From positions 23,898,653-23,962,652 of the forward strand of contig CATQJL010000001.1 in NCBI GenBank assembly GCA_958299035.1: a stretch of 64,000 bases of DNA. The letters run 5' to 3'. This document shows, piece after piece, positions 46,747 through 59,700 of this stretch (position 1 is the first letter of the stretch; each line of letters starts with the position of its first letter). Origin of the DNA: Cylicocyclus nassatus (taxonomy: Eukaryota; Nematoda; Chromadorea; Rhabditida; Strongylidae). Made by a program: the position numbers and the translations under genes. The notes under the pieces were generated by a model. The model was given only the letters and a program-made list of their open reading frames with translations, did not search any database and was not told the DNA's origin.

Positions 46747-49743
46747 ACTGGAGGGTGGTTGGAGCTACGGTTTAATTTGGGGGGGGGGGGTGGGGGAAGG
46801 AGGAGAAGACAATCACTTAATACGACTAAAATCCAACAGGGTCAGTTCTGTTCACTGTTTCCAAGGTTTGCTCTTGATCAGATCACAAATGAGACTAATG
46901 GAGCAGCACTACGAAACTATTGCGCCAAGTCGCAATAGAACTCACCGGTTAGGAGGGCATCACAATTTTTAAATATTTTACTAGAAACTTTTGCAGAATT
47001 TCATTTCGAATAGTTTACTAACAATGCTAATTCAGCGGTATTACGAAATGACTTCCGCTCAAGGTATCCGATGCAGTGCACAAGGCATACATTGCGGTTT
47101 GTAAAGAAACGGTAAAGCACAAAACGATACTTGCTTTGAGAATGATTATCTGCGAGATTATAAAATTGCACATATGATGCCAAAAATGTGTTAGCAAGTT
47201 TTGCACGATAAATGAGATGTTAAAATATTACAAGCAAGATACATTATATTTCAAATGACTTTGCTTCAATTTGACCGAATTCGAAAAAAATTGAGGCAAT
47301 CTGGTCGCTTTGCCTTTATAATTAATAAAGTGGCAATCTAATACTTTGCTTGACATTTAAATCGTTACCCGTATTTCAGAGCTTATAACGTGTCTTATCC
47401 GACAGTTAAAACTTGCTACCTCTCCCTCTGCGAAACGCTCGTTCACAGCGTAGTGTTTACTCGAACTCTGACTTCAAGGCACTATCCACCCAAAATTTTG
47501 TCTCATACGGAAGCTTCTCATGTTCCTGATTACGAATATGAAGTTGAGAATCAGAGAAACGCTTACCTGTTGGAGGTGGGATGGTGCACCGCCCCCTTTT
47601 TAGTCTCGACCAAAGCGATTTTCTCTTCTCAGAAGGCACCTCTTCTGATCGGACTTGAATTATTGCGTTAGTATGAGCCGTGCTCTCGCACTGCACCAAA
47701 ATCAGGGGGCTCGGCATAGTGACTCATAAGCTACCTGGATATCGTTTTGGGAACAAAAAGCAAAGAGGGGCGCGAGCTGCAGTGGTCCCGTCTACAATAA
47801 GTTTCGGCCCGCTTTAGGCGGAAATTGAATTGGCGGGAGTCCGCCTCGCAACAGCTCGCGCCGTTTCGCAGCTACAGTATATCCTATCATGCTGAGAACC
47901 CATGTCTGCGTCTCTTCAATCTCCTTAGTCTTTGCTTGGCAAAATGCCAGCTCTAGGCGCTCGCGAAGCCTCCAGCGATGCGCATGCGCTGCTCCGCGTA
48001 GAATGTCTCGCCTAATCCGGGATGAAACCGACTGTAGGCAAATTGACGCCGTGAATAAATCAGTTTTTTTTTGTTGCAAATATTGGCATGTCACCTTTCC
48101 AAGCTTTGTGGTTGAAACGTCTTCGCTTTCCAGTAAAGGCACCGTCCACTCAAATTAGGGTTGGTAAAATCCTGACCAGGGTTTGGGGCGAGGTGGCATT
48201 CCGAAAATGCAAAAAAAGAAGTTACTCTGGCTTTCGCAAATTTTACAAATTCTCTTCAACCCTTATCCGAAATATCTGAGTCGGCTAAAAAACGAAACGT
48301 CGACTGAAAAAATTAATTTCAGACCCACAAGAACAATTTGTGGGTCTATTTGGGGGTCAGAAAAGACAAATCGTGGTTTTCCTTCGTCTAAACTAATTTT
48401 AAAGAATTTTCATAAGGATATGGCTAAGCTTTCACAGCTCAAAACCAAGTTGAGTGTAAATCAGAGATGATTACAGACGTAAATGGTGTTCGCCTATGAT
48501 TAACCAATTGGTACTTCAGTAGAGCCGGAGCAATGTGTGTGCTGAAACGTTAAAGAAAAAAATTAGGAAAACATGTTGCTCAACTCACTTTTGCGTATTC
48601 CGCATTACAGTCACAACAAACTTACAACACTACTTTTTCAAACAGAGAGTTTATGTAGTTGAATTTTTGCGTAACAAAGGGTGCATTCCTTGAACATGGC
48701 AGTGGCTGCACACTATTGTTAGCACTTCATCGAATCTCTACGTTCCTCCTCTGCAAAAGCTGAAAACAAGATGTGAATTTGTAAGGAAAAAACTGAGTAT
48801 TGACAGTTGTTGCCGTGAGACGTCCATCACACACACTTTATAAAGGATTATCTCATTTATGCTGTCGGGAGTTTCAAAAAGCAAACTTAAGCAAAAAATC
48901 TTAAAGGCAGTGTCCAGGCAAAATCTATGCTCCCCGATTGATACCTAGTCTACAGAAAAGCTCCAGAATTAAGACATTTGCGTTACTCCGGTCCTCTAGT
49001 GTAGCCTCTAAACGGGAAAAATAGACCTGAAATTTGCAAAGTGCCCGCTATCAAGCCAAACCCTTTCTATGCTCCGCCCATCCAGGTACTGAAAGTTGAA
49101 AGTTTTCTGTGCCTTGGGGTACAGCTCTCAAAAACTGATCTTTTCTGATTGTCCCTTTTCGCACATAATCAAGTTAACGAAAAAGCCTCATAATGGAGTG
49201 TATTGAAGGAAACGAAGATTTGGGTGGTTGCTGCATTTAAAATGGTGGCAGTGCTCAAAGTGTGCTTTTCTGACGAATGTGCCAGAAATCATGCTAAATG
49301 CTTGCATCTATGTTCAAAAGTGGAAGAGAAAGGAAAGAAGAAGAGATAGAAAGGCTGAGCGATGTGTCATTCGGAAGCTACTAATCTGCTCAGTAGATTA
49401 GCGCATATTATTTTATGGGTTGAGACAATTTGTGATATGCTTGGACAAGTCAGATGGGTTTATCTTCAGTTTCTTCAGTTTAGCCATCTACTTTCAAATT
49501 CTCATATTTTCATTGAGTAGTCTTTTATGCCTGTCCATTGAATCAAAGCAGTAGGACGATAATTCTAAAATCATCATGCCTTTCCATACTGCAATGCCCA
49601 AACAAAATATTGCGAAACATTGTGACTCTAGAGATGCGTCAATAAATGATTATTCGTGTTTGTGTCTGAAGCTCTAGCATTCGATATCCGAATGCCATTA
49701 AGCATCAACTTCTTTCGGCTGATTTATTCATGTTTGTTCGTTT
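46747..49743. other. 3 kb without a recognised gene
   Basis: 47,390-48,150 is more GC-rich than its surroundings and open in several frames, but no protein family was recognised. 48170-48320 contains CAGGGTTTGGGGCGAGGT and AAAACGAAACGTCGACT, which resemble the hAT family at 19260, so a decayed third copy may lie there. The rest is AT-rich. Confidence 0.4.
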
Positions 49744-50719
49744 CGGTGATTTGCATAGTGCTGTTATTTCCGAATCCACGTTTTATGTCGACATCTATCA
49801 TATAAATCGTGCATTCAGAAGCTTTTCTTAATGGTTTTCCGGTGAATTTCACACTTTTCAGGGCAGCTTTGGCTGTCTCGAACGACATCCTTCTCTATAT
49901 GCTTTACATGTACACATCTATCCTCCGTAATGAAAAAATAAAGTTCTATGAGCTGACAGAATGAATGGTGACAAACCCGTCTCGTTGTAATCGTGCGACT
50001 TTTGATGGCGGGCTATTGCTTAACGATCACTCAAAAGAATTATAACAAGTAGTTTTGGGTGCATACTTCCAAAAAGAAAACAAAGACATTTTGCTGCTAA
50101 ACTTTACGAAATATGAAACATCCTCTTTGTTTGTTTTTTGTATTTTGTTAGACGTCAGCTACTTCGACTGTGGCTGTTCGCCGAAAACTGCTCGTTTCTT
50201 TCACTTTTACAAATAAGTAATCTCCCTAGAACGACTTAAAACTTCTTGTTAGAGTATCGTACTCACGATATGTTTCGTTATGTTTCCTTGGATAATTTAT
50301 TTTCCTAAGGGCCCGGCAAAGCTAGTCCTGAATAAACAGCTATCGCTTGTTCCGGCTTGACATCAAATTCAATATGCGAACTTTCTTTGTTTACACGTAC
50401 AAAACTAAGAATACTTCTACGAAAAGTCAGCACAAGGGAAAGGATGTAATAGACGTTTGGAAAATTAGTCCTGCCAAATTTAGGTTGACTTGTAACTAAA
50501 AACACTAACGCATTGCTTACTTACTTCTTCCGGTTTTGCGTAGTTTATGAAAAAACTTTTCAACTGTTTACATCACGGATCTTGAGATATATGGATTTCT
50601 AAAATTCTACAACTTTTCTAGGAGTTGTTGCTGTGAGGCAGGCTGTACAATGACTGTCACGCTCCTTTCTGGAAGTGATGAGTAAGCAGAATTCTAAAAA
50701 TAGAATATTATTGTGAAAA
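49744..50719 (+). other. 5' flank of serpin B; start of the second duplicated block
   Basis: Similarity to the window start begins here (GTGATTTGCATAGTGCT) and runs, with indels, to the first coding exon. No gene other than serpin B. Confidence 0.7.
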
Positions 50720-50735
50720 TTTATTTAGCGCATCT
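50720..50735 (+). promoter_or_regulatory. Probable spliced-leader acceptor before serpin B
   Basis: TTATTTAG ends at 50728, seven bases before the ATG, as in serpin A. Upstream in-frame sequence carries a stop and no ATG, which supports this start. Confidence 0.55.
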
Positions 50736-53700
50736 ATGCAAATCGCAGAGATGAACTTTGGCCTAAAAATGCTCCGACAGTCTCCTGTGTCTGAGCAAAT
50801 GGTAGTGTCTCCACTTTCGGTCATTTTCGCTCTTGCTATGGTTCAGCTAGGAGCAAAAGGACGAACAAAGACGCAGATTAATCAGCTAATCTCGAACGGT
50901 ATGGTATTAGAGTAGCCCTATTCAAGGAGTACAATTTCTATCAAAAAAGCTAAATGCAGCTGATTGTTTTTTTTTTACAACAGAAAGAACAAAATATAAG
51001 AGATGTTACCTTTCATTGATATATCTCTGATTGTCTTGCTCGTGTTGCACAATCTTCATCACATCTGCCAACTTGATTTTTGCCACTGTACACACCTCAA
51101 GAAATGAATTTACTCCGGACAGTCTTCTTAAGCATATCCCGTTACCGTTCATTTCTTTTGAATTTGTCTTTATAACTGTTGAGGAGTCGGCGATGATGTT
51201 ATCGTAAAATTCTACTCGGATCTTTCAATAAATATTACCAACTATTCGGATGGGGCGCAAGCCAAAATCGCAAATGGATTCTTTTTGGAGTAAGTTTTCT
51301 GTTTTTTTTTTCAATTGCAATTTAATAAATTTATTCAAAACGTGAACTTCAAACGAGGAAGTGTAAATTTCTACAAAAGGCACTGTTCAAGGACAAGATG
51401 GTTCGAAAGACTTATGACGTCAACTTTTACGCTTAACGAATGTACATGCTATACTTTTTATCTGGACTAGTAACAGTCGCTACGACATAGCAAACTTCAC
51501 TCATCCCTCCTCCCCTCTCTCCCCGTACAGTTCTTTCCAGTACTATCTCCATCATAAGCTTGAGACATAGGGCATAGTGTCTACAATTTTATCGCTTTTC
51601 GATTTGTGCAGACAACTATTACTCATTGCATGCCCACGTGTCTGCCATGGCAGCAGTGGTACTCTTCTTGCGCCACCAAGCAAACTATTTTTGGCTAGGG
51701 CATAGTTCTGCTCGTTGCGATTTCTGCAAAACTCAGCTATGTCACGTCACGCGTGCTGCACCGGCGACTCGGCGATATCATTAAGGTGAGGAGGTCCTGA
51801 GAGTTTTTCTTTGTAGAAATGCACTATTTCAACTTGTTTTTTGTTCAGCAAAATCTCCCTTCTAGAGTGGTTGTACAGAAAAATTTGCCCCTTTTTCAGA
51901 TAGTTGTTGAGGAAATTTGACTCTTTTTCCAACAAATTCTGGAGTGACTTTCAAAACGTCTCATTGGTTTGTTTTTTTTTTCTGAAAAAAGGCTACACTG
52001 TAATGTTGATTGGGTGTTGTTCTCACGTTTCGCTATCCCCACAAAAGCAAGAAAACTTTCGCCTTTGTTTTTACCCTATTTCCAGGTGTATAAGCCGCAT
52101 TTTTTCAAATTTCCCACGAGCTGCTCAACTGCTTCATTGTGTTTCGAGGACGATCCTTACGCCGCACGATTCTTTCAGGCAGTACGCAGCAGGTATAGGG
52201 TTCTTTGGTTGCGAGGTCCTTTGATGTGTTCATGCTGGTCGATGAAAGCTAGGACCACCCCGCGGCTTATACACCTGAAAATAGGGTAATGAGCACGAAA
52301 TAGTCAAATTTGCGTTTGCCCTCTTTGCAGTTCTGTGCTTTTTTCTCGAAAAGGCTTCAAAAAATTCTTTTAAAACACTTCAAAACCGCGAGGTATTTCC
52401 TAGCTTTTTGTTTTTTGTGTTTTCTTCTTCCGTCAAAAACTTATTAAAACGTGTCCGAATGCTATTTATTTACGAAGGCCAGAATTCGGTTTTTGAAAAC
52501 TGATAAGTTCGTAAAAATTTGAAACTCAAAAGATGAGCAGATTGTGAAGGATTTTACCGAAGCATTACCTAAGCAAGGCTAGATGCTGAGAGTGAAGTAA
52601 GTGATCGCTACGAGAACAATGCATCGTCGTGATCTCATCGCCTAAACCATCGAACTAGGCGGCGATGTGTGCACTATGCCCGATGCCTGACGCGTAATCA
52701 AGCTCTTCGAGTCTGCTTTGCTTCTCTTTGCCCCATTTCTGGAGCAATTGGCAAGGTACGTAGTTCGCGATAACCTCTCGCTGATAGCGCGAATTCAACT
52801 TCAGAATGAGTTCGTACTTACGCAACTTGACGCATTCGCCAAATGGATTGGTAGACTGCGGAGTCAAACTTAATCCAACTAGATTTCGGCCGCGTACCTC
52901 ACATCTAGGGGTTTGTATAATAGAATACTGTGGGATCCACCGTTTTTCAAATCGTGTATAACATTGAGTATAACATACTGCATTACATATCCGAACCTTA
53001 AAACTGTCGGCCTCTCACGGCCGGCACTCTAGAAGAGTTTACACCTAGGTTATCTTCACTGCAATATATAATACAACTAGCTGGCTTACCCGGCTCCGCC
53101 GGATCCGGACCAAACTTGGCACACATACACTTCGGGCCCCGGCGGGTGTCACAGTCTTTTCGTTATCGATCGATGTCGATTTTTATCGATTTTTTTGCAG
53201 AGTTCACCTACAGGGCTAGGAGTTGGCACAGGGGGGAAGTGAGCATGGGGATTCCGAATACAATATTAGTTTTCAGAATTATCGATTACTTTTATTGATT
53301 TTATCGATTTTTTGTAAATTTTGACATGCGAGGCTGGGATTTTGCACAGGGGGTAATCGAGCATGCTGATTACGAACACAATATTAGTTTTCAAGATCGT
53401 CCATTACTTTTATCGATTTTTTGAAAATTTGAGCTAGGGGGCTGGAATTTGGCACAGGGGTGTAATCGAGCATGCTGATCACCCCCCTTGGGGATGATCA
53501 GCATGCTCGATTACCCCCCTGTGCCAACTCCCAGCCCCCTAGCTCAAACTTTGCAAAAAAAATCGATAAAATCGATAAAAGTAATAGATAATCCTGGAAA
53601 CCAATATTGTATTCGGAATCCCCATGCTCGATTACCCCCCTGTGCCAACTCCCAGCCCCGTAGGTGAACTCAGCAAAAAAATCGATAAAAATCGATAAAA

Positions 53701-56700
53701 TCGATATCGATCGATGACGAAAAGTAGCCTATGACACCCGCCGGGGCCCGTAGTGTATGTGTGCCAAGTTTGGTCCGGATCGGTTCAGAAATGGAATTTT
53801 CTATTCGGAACATACGTACAGACATACATACATACAGACAGACAGACAAACAGACATTCAGCTTTATATATAAGACTAGCTGGCTTACCCGGCTCCGCCG
53901 TATCCGGACCAAACTTGGCACACATACACTTCGGGCCCCGACGGGTGTCACAGTCCACTTTTCGTTATCGATCGATGTCGATTTTACCGATTTTTATCGA
54001 TTTTTTCGCAGAGTTCACCTATAGGGCTAGAAGTTGGCACAGGGGGGGAAGTGAGCATGGGGATTCCGAATACAATATTAGTTTTCAGAATTATCGGTTA
54101 CTTTTATTGATTTTATCGATTTTTTGTAAATTTTGACATGCGAGGCTGGGATTTTGCACAGGGGGATAATCGAGCATGCTGATTACGAACACAATATTAG
54201 TTTTCAGGATCGTCCATTACTTTTATCGATTTTATCGATTTTTTTGTAAAGTTTGACCTGCGGGGCTGGGAGTTTGCACAGGGGGGTAATCGAGCATGCA
54301 GATTACGAATACAATATTAGTTTTCAAGATCGTCCATTACTTTTATCGATTTTATCGATTTTTGAAAATTTAAGCTAGGGGACTGGAATTTGGCACAGGG
54401 GTGTAATCGAGCATGCTGATCACCCCCCTTGGGGATGATCAGCATGCTCGATTACCCCCCTGTGCCAACTCCCAGCCCCCTAGCTCAAACTTTGCAAAAA
54501 ATCGATAAAATCGATAAAAGTAATCGATAATCCCGAAAACCAATATTGTATTCGGAATCCCCATGCTCGATTACCCCCCTGTGCCAACTCCCAGCCCCGT
54601 AGCTCAAACTTTGCAAAAAAATCGATAAAATCGATAAAAGTAATCGATAATCCTGAAAACCAATATTGTATTCGGAATCCCCATGCTCGATTACCCCCCT
54701 GTGCCAACTCCCAGCCCCGTAGGTGAACTTAGCAAAAAAAATCGATAAAAATCGATAAAATCGATATCGATCGATGACGAAAAGTAGCCTGTGACACCCG
54801 CCGGGGCCCGTAGTGTATGCGTGCCAAGTTTGGTCCGGATCGGTTCAGAAATGGAATTTTCTATTCGGAACATACGTACACACAGACAGACAGACATACA
54901 GACAGACAGACATACATGCAAACAGACATTCAGCTTTATATATAAGATTAGAAAAGGTGCACTTTTAACGCAATGACATGGTGGTTAGTTTCATGACGCC
55001 TTAGTGTTAATGTTTAATATTTCATTTTTGCTTCTCACTTAATGTTAGCTTTAGATATATCTATTATGCCATGCAGCCACTTCCGATTTTTTTTTGGCTA
55101 GTTTGTAGAGTTCCATCAGTTATATCACAATGAAATTGCAAAATGGTCGTATAAAATCGGTCTGGCACCGTGCCCATTTCTGCGCTTCTGTAAATATAAG
55201 CTCACATACAATTGTAATATAAAGCAGATGTTCCGGTTGATTGGGTTCCTTTAGCTTACACTGTGCTTCCACTGGGATCAACCAGGTAAATTTTGACTGT
55301 AACCTTTTTGAGGCATCACTATCAAGTTACTCTAAGTTCGTTGTTTCCTCACTAGTTCGTTCTTTTAGTGTGTGAAATAAAATGGGAAACTGATGTGAGG
55401 AGAGAAAAATTGTTCTATGCACACATGTAAAAGCGATGTTGAATGAAGACGCAAAAGTGATACTGAGCGACAGCGAATTTTCACCATCAAAAGCCTCGCG
55501 CCTGCGCTTTGCAGCTCCTAAAATGCCTTCGCTCCCTTAGCTATGCGCATTGTCCAGCAATAACTATGAGCTTTACTCACACATTACTTCAACAAATGTA
55601 ATGGTAGCAACATTAATCCACAATTAATTACTTGCGTGGCCTCCAAGGTAAAAGTAACGACTCAAAAAGAAGTCAGACTCATTTAGGATGCGTTCATACT
55701 GATCCCAAGTTTGAGAACAGTTCCAGCACAGCGCTAGAACTCCGAGCGTTATGCTGGAACTGCTCCCGAACTCGGGATCAGTATGAACGCAGGCTTATGT
55801 ACAACGAGTGAGATTGACAAAAAAATCAATGCAAAGATTGACATCAGGTATTGTTGTAAGCTGCAGCGTTTTGAAGCGTCTCATGCAGCACAACAGGGTA
55901 AAATTCTTACTTACACGCCCGAGTTAAGTACTTGCGCGATTTTGTTGCGAAGCCCACGAGTTAGGACCGCTAGGACCCATCGGAGTTTTCATCATCGGAA
56001 TATCCATGCTTCATCGTTTGGCCCCTATTTTCCTAATTTCTAAGATGTTCCGTTCTTTGTTGAACGCGGACTATCTAAAGCGATTGATTCGAATATAATG
56101 GGCAAAAGCAACATAAGTGACATACAATTAATATTACATCTGACCGACAAATCAAGTTACAGGCAAACAACCACTGAAGAATCCAAAAAAAAAAACATTT
56201 GATGTTATTGATGTTGTGAGTCAACCCCTTTTTTGAATCACAAACACTGAAATAGCAGCCAATAGCCATTTCATTCAACATCTCGAAGCTTATTGAAGTT
56301 TATTGTACTTGCACAGAGCAGGGCGATTTTTGTAGGACGAAGATGTGCAAACATGCACATAAAGACAAGCGCCCAGACAAGTAGATGCTAACCTTAATAC
56401 ATTGGAAGTCAGTGTTAGGTTGCATTAGGAGTATAAGCATTATTTGGGCTTCATAACATAACCCTTTTTCAGCAAGAAGTTTTCGATCAAAGATGATTAT
56501 GCGAGCGCGTTAGTAAAAAAATATGCGGCAAAAATAGAGGTTCTCGATTTTGGACAGGCGAAGAAAACAGCTAAGGTATTCGCAATTTACAGGTACCAAG
56601 GAAGAAATAGATTTTTGATTAAGGTTATTGATGACTTTGTCAGTGCAACAACCGAAGGAAAAATCAAAAATTTCATAGAAGAGGATGCAGTGGGCGGTGT

Positions 56701-59700
56701 GTTTTGCAAATTTCTCTCTTTTTCTCCATGCATGCGTACTACTAAGGTGCACTCTCGCTTATTGTAAACGCTGTTTACTTCAAAGCCGATTGGTGGAACA
56801 AGTTTAGTCGCCAATCTACAACAAAAAATATCTTTTATCATTCCGAGACGAATAAAAGGGAGGTGATTCAACAACTTTGCTCATCAGACTGGTTTGCAGC
56901 TTTGAGCAATTATTTTAGACAGAGTTCATGAATGAATACAAGAAAAATCGTTTATATGCCGAAAACAATGACGTTATGGTGTTGTCGTTACCTTACAAAG
57001 ACAAATCCTATGCCTTCAACATACTACTGCCAAAAAAGAGGTGGCTTTTACTGCAATTTGAACCTTGTGTGGGTCTACATATTGCTTTCAAGCCGTTTTA
57101 GATTTGGTCTAAAGGATCTCAGAACGCGATTGAATGGGCTCGCGATCCGAAATTTGCTCTCACAACTCAAACCTGAGTATTTGACGGTTAGTGAATTGAG
57201 TTTGACACCTAAAATACAAAAATTATTTCAGATACGCATTCCAAAAATGAAAATAGAGACCAATTACAAATTGAAAGAAGCGCTTCAGCATATGGGAGTC
57301 ACTGATCTTTTTACAAGCCAGGCCAATCTAACAGGGATTTCAGACCTGCCTCTGTATGTATCCAAAGCAGCGCATAGAGCTCTAATTGAGGTAAGTACAG
57401 AAGGCTAAGAACTTTCGCTTGTGCTCGTAGATCTGTATGTACTTCACATCCAAGGGTAAGTTTCTTAACTTTCTAAACCAATAAACGAGAGTCGTAGTGT
57501 AGATGAATCTTCGATGAACTACTGCTTGGCAGTTAGGCTATAATCACAAGATCAAGTCCAGAATACAGCTGTCTCACTCAAGGGTCTATTCCCTCTGGGA
57601 TCAGAGAATACACAATTAGCGAAAATCGTCAGATGGGAGATAAATAGAGAAATGTAAAGCATATAATCAGTGGAATTGAAGATCAGTTTTACAAACCTTC
57701 CCTTCTCGACGTGAGATGAACGCCCATACGGACCTTAAAGTGCAGAGGATGGTGAGATTTTATGCGGAAGCGGGGCTGCTGAAACAATCTACTGCAAAAT
57801 ATGAGTTTCGAAGAAAAAACGCTCAAGGGGCAACGTCACTGAGCAATCAAGATGGTTGATCTGAACGCAAGTTCAAAACTGGGCTTCAGTGTATAATGGC
57901 ATAAAATTTCCCTTCAATATAATTATCACGTTTTTGACAATTTCATCTGTTTTAAAAGACTCATTATTAAATATATATCGTCGGAGCCACCATTACCATA
58001 GGTGATTTTCTCACTTTGAGATTTATATTTTGTAACGGAAGCAGGCGCTTACTTAGGGGAGCTTCTATGACACAACATAAAAATCTCACTGGCCCATAGT
58101 AAACCCCCATCAGAGCATCTCTCTTGAGGCGGACCGGAGTTGATCTCATCGCGTCTCAGCACATTGCCAGGGGAGAGATTGATTTCGAGCAGATCACTTA
58201 GGCTGGGTTCATACTGATTCCCATGTTCTGGAACTGTTCCCGCACAGTTCTCGCACTGTGCTGGAACTGTGCTGGAACAGTTCCAGAACTGTGCTGCATG
58301 CGCTGCAGCCGCCCCGTATCGCTTTGAACGGCGAAGTTGGAGAATTTTGACCGTTTTCAACGGTTCTTCTTTCGGATTTCTCTCATTTTGGCCTTATTCC
58401 TCCACCCGCTTTCCATTTTGATCAGCAGAACTTCGGACTCGAAGCGGGGTTGAAGATTGAACGTTATTCTGCTGCATGTATCCGGGAAGATGGACTATCA
58501 GGCGCTTGTCCATTCTCTAATCGCTATATTTGTTCAGATCTACTTCATGTGTTTTAGCAAGGCGCTGCGTAGTCTCGCATCTGTATTGAAACTGACATAA
58601 ACAGGTCTCTAGAACACATGAAGTAGGCCTGAACAAAAATGGCAGAAAAGATGGAAGAGCGCAAGAAAGTCCATCTTCCCGGATACATTGAGCAGAACAG
58701 CGTTCAATCCTCAACCCGCTTCAAGTTCGAAGTTCAGCTGATCAAAATGGGAAGCAGGGTGGAGGAATAAGGCCAAAATGAGAGAAATCTGATAGAAAAA
58801 CCGTTGAGGACGGCCAAAATTCTCCAGCTCCCGCCGTTCAAAACGGTGCGGGGCGCAGCGCATGCAGCACAGTTCTGGAACTGTTTCCGCACAGTTCCAG
58901 CACAGTGCGAGAACTGTGCGGGAACAGTTCCAGAACATGGGAACTAGTATGAACCCAGCCTTACTGGACGATCGCGTCTTCAACGGTGGGACGTTTCTGT
59001 CTTTTGTGCGTTATTAGTCGTATGAATAAGACTAATGCGTTTAAGCGGCATAGCCGTGGTTCGAGTGCGGCTAGCAGCACGGTTTTTGCTATCACGCAGT
59101 CAGCGTTCATCGATCCTCACTTACTTAGGCGCTCGAAATTGTGCAGTTTTGGGAGTTTTGCACCGCAAAAGAACGTCAGCTGCGATGTTTCGTAAGTTAC
59201 TCGGGAGCAACTTACGAAGGTTTTCTCTGTGCTCTTTTCTTTAGCATAGTATTTACCTTATCTCGTCGCCCGGCTCATCTCCGATGACTCGGTCAGGAGC
59301 TGATCTCTCTGCCGGGCTTCATCTGAAGCTCACCTGTAGGGTGACCTCGCATACTTATACCACGAAAAGGTGGTCATTTCTCATCTCACCCGGCAAACCC
59401 TCATATGAGGGTCTCAGGGGAGATCATCTTCCGTGACTGAGCTTTACTCGGGCCACTGTCTCAAATTTGCTGCATGACACAGCGTAAAAATCTCACTGTC
59501 TCAAATTCTCACTGACACGATGTTTTTAACTATCACTTTTAGGTTGATGAAGAAGGGACTACTGCAGCTGCTGCCACGTATCTCGCAAAGTTTGGGTCGG
59601 CAGGACCAAATATGAACAAACCCAAAATGTTTATAGCAGATCATCCTTTCTTATTTATCCTCACCAAAGACAACAACCCTTTCTTTATTGGGCAGTACGC

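Noticed and set aside
48170..48320. Third hAT copy
   Set aside because: Internal resemblance (CAGGGTTTGGGGCGAGGT, CGAAACGTCGACT) but no right end or 8-bp duplication could be identified.
53670..54921. Overlapping frames with VCLSVC or TDRQTDK peptides as proteins
   Set aside because: They translate the ACAG microsatellite and the 115-bp repeats in opposite directions.
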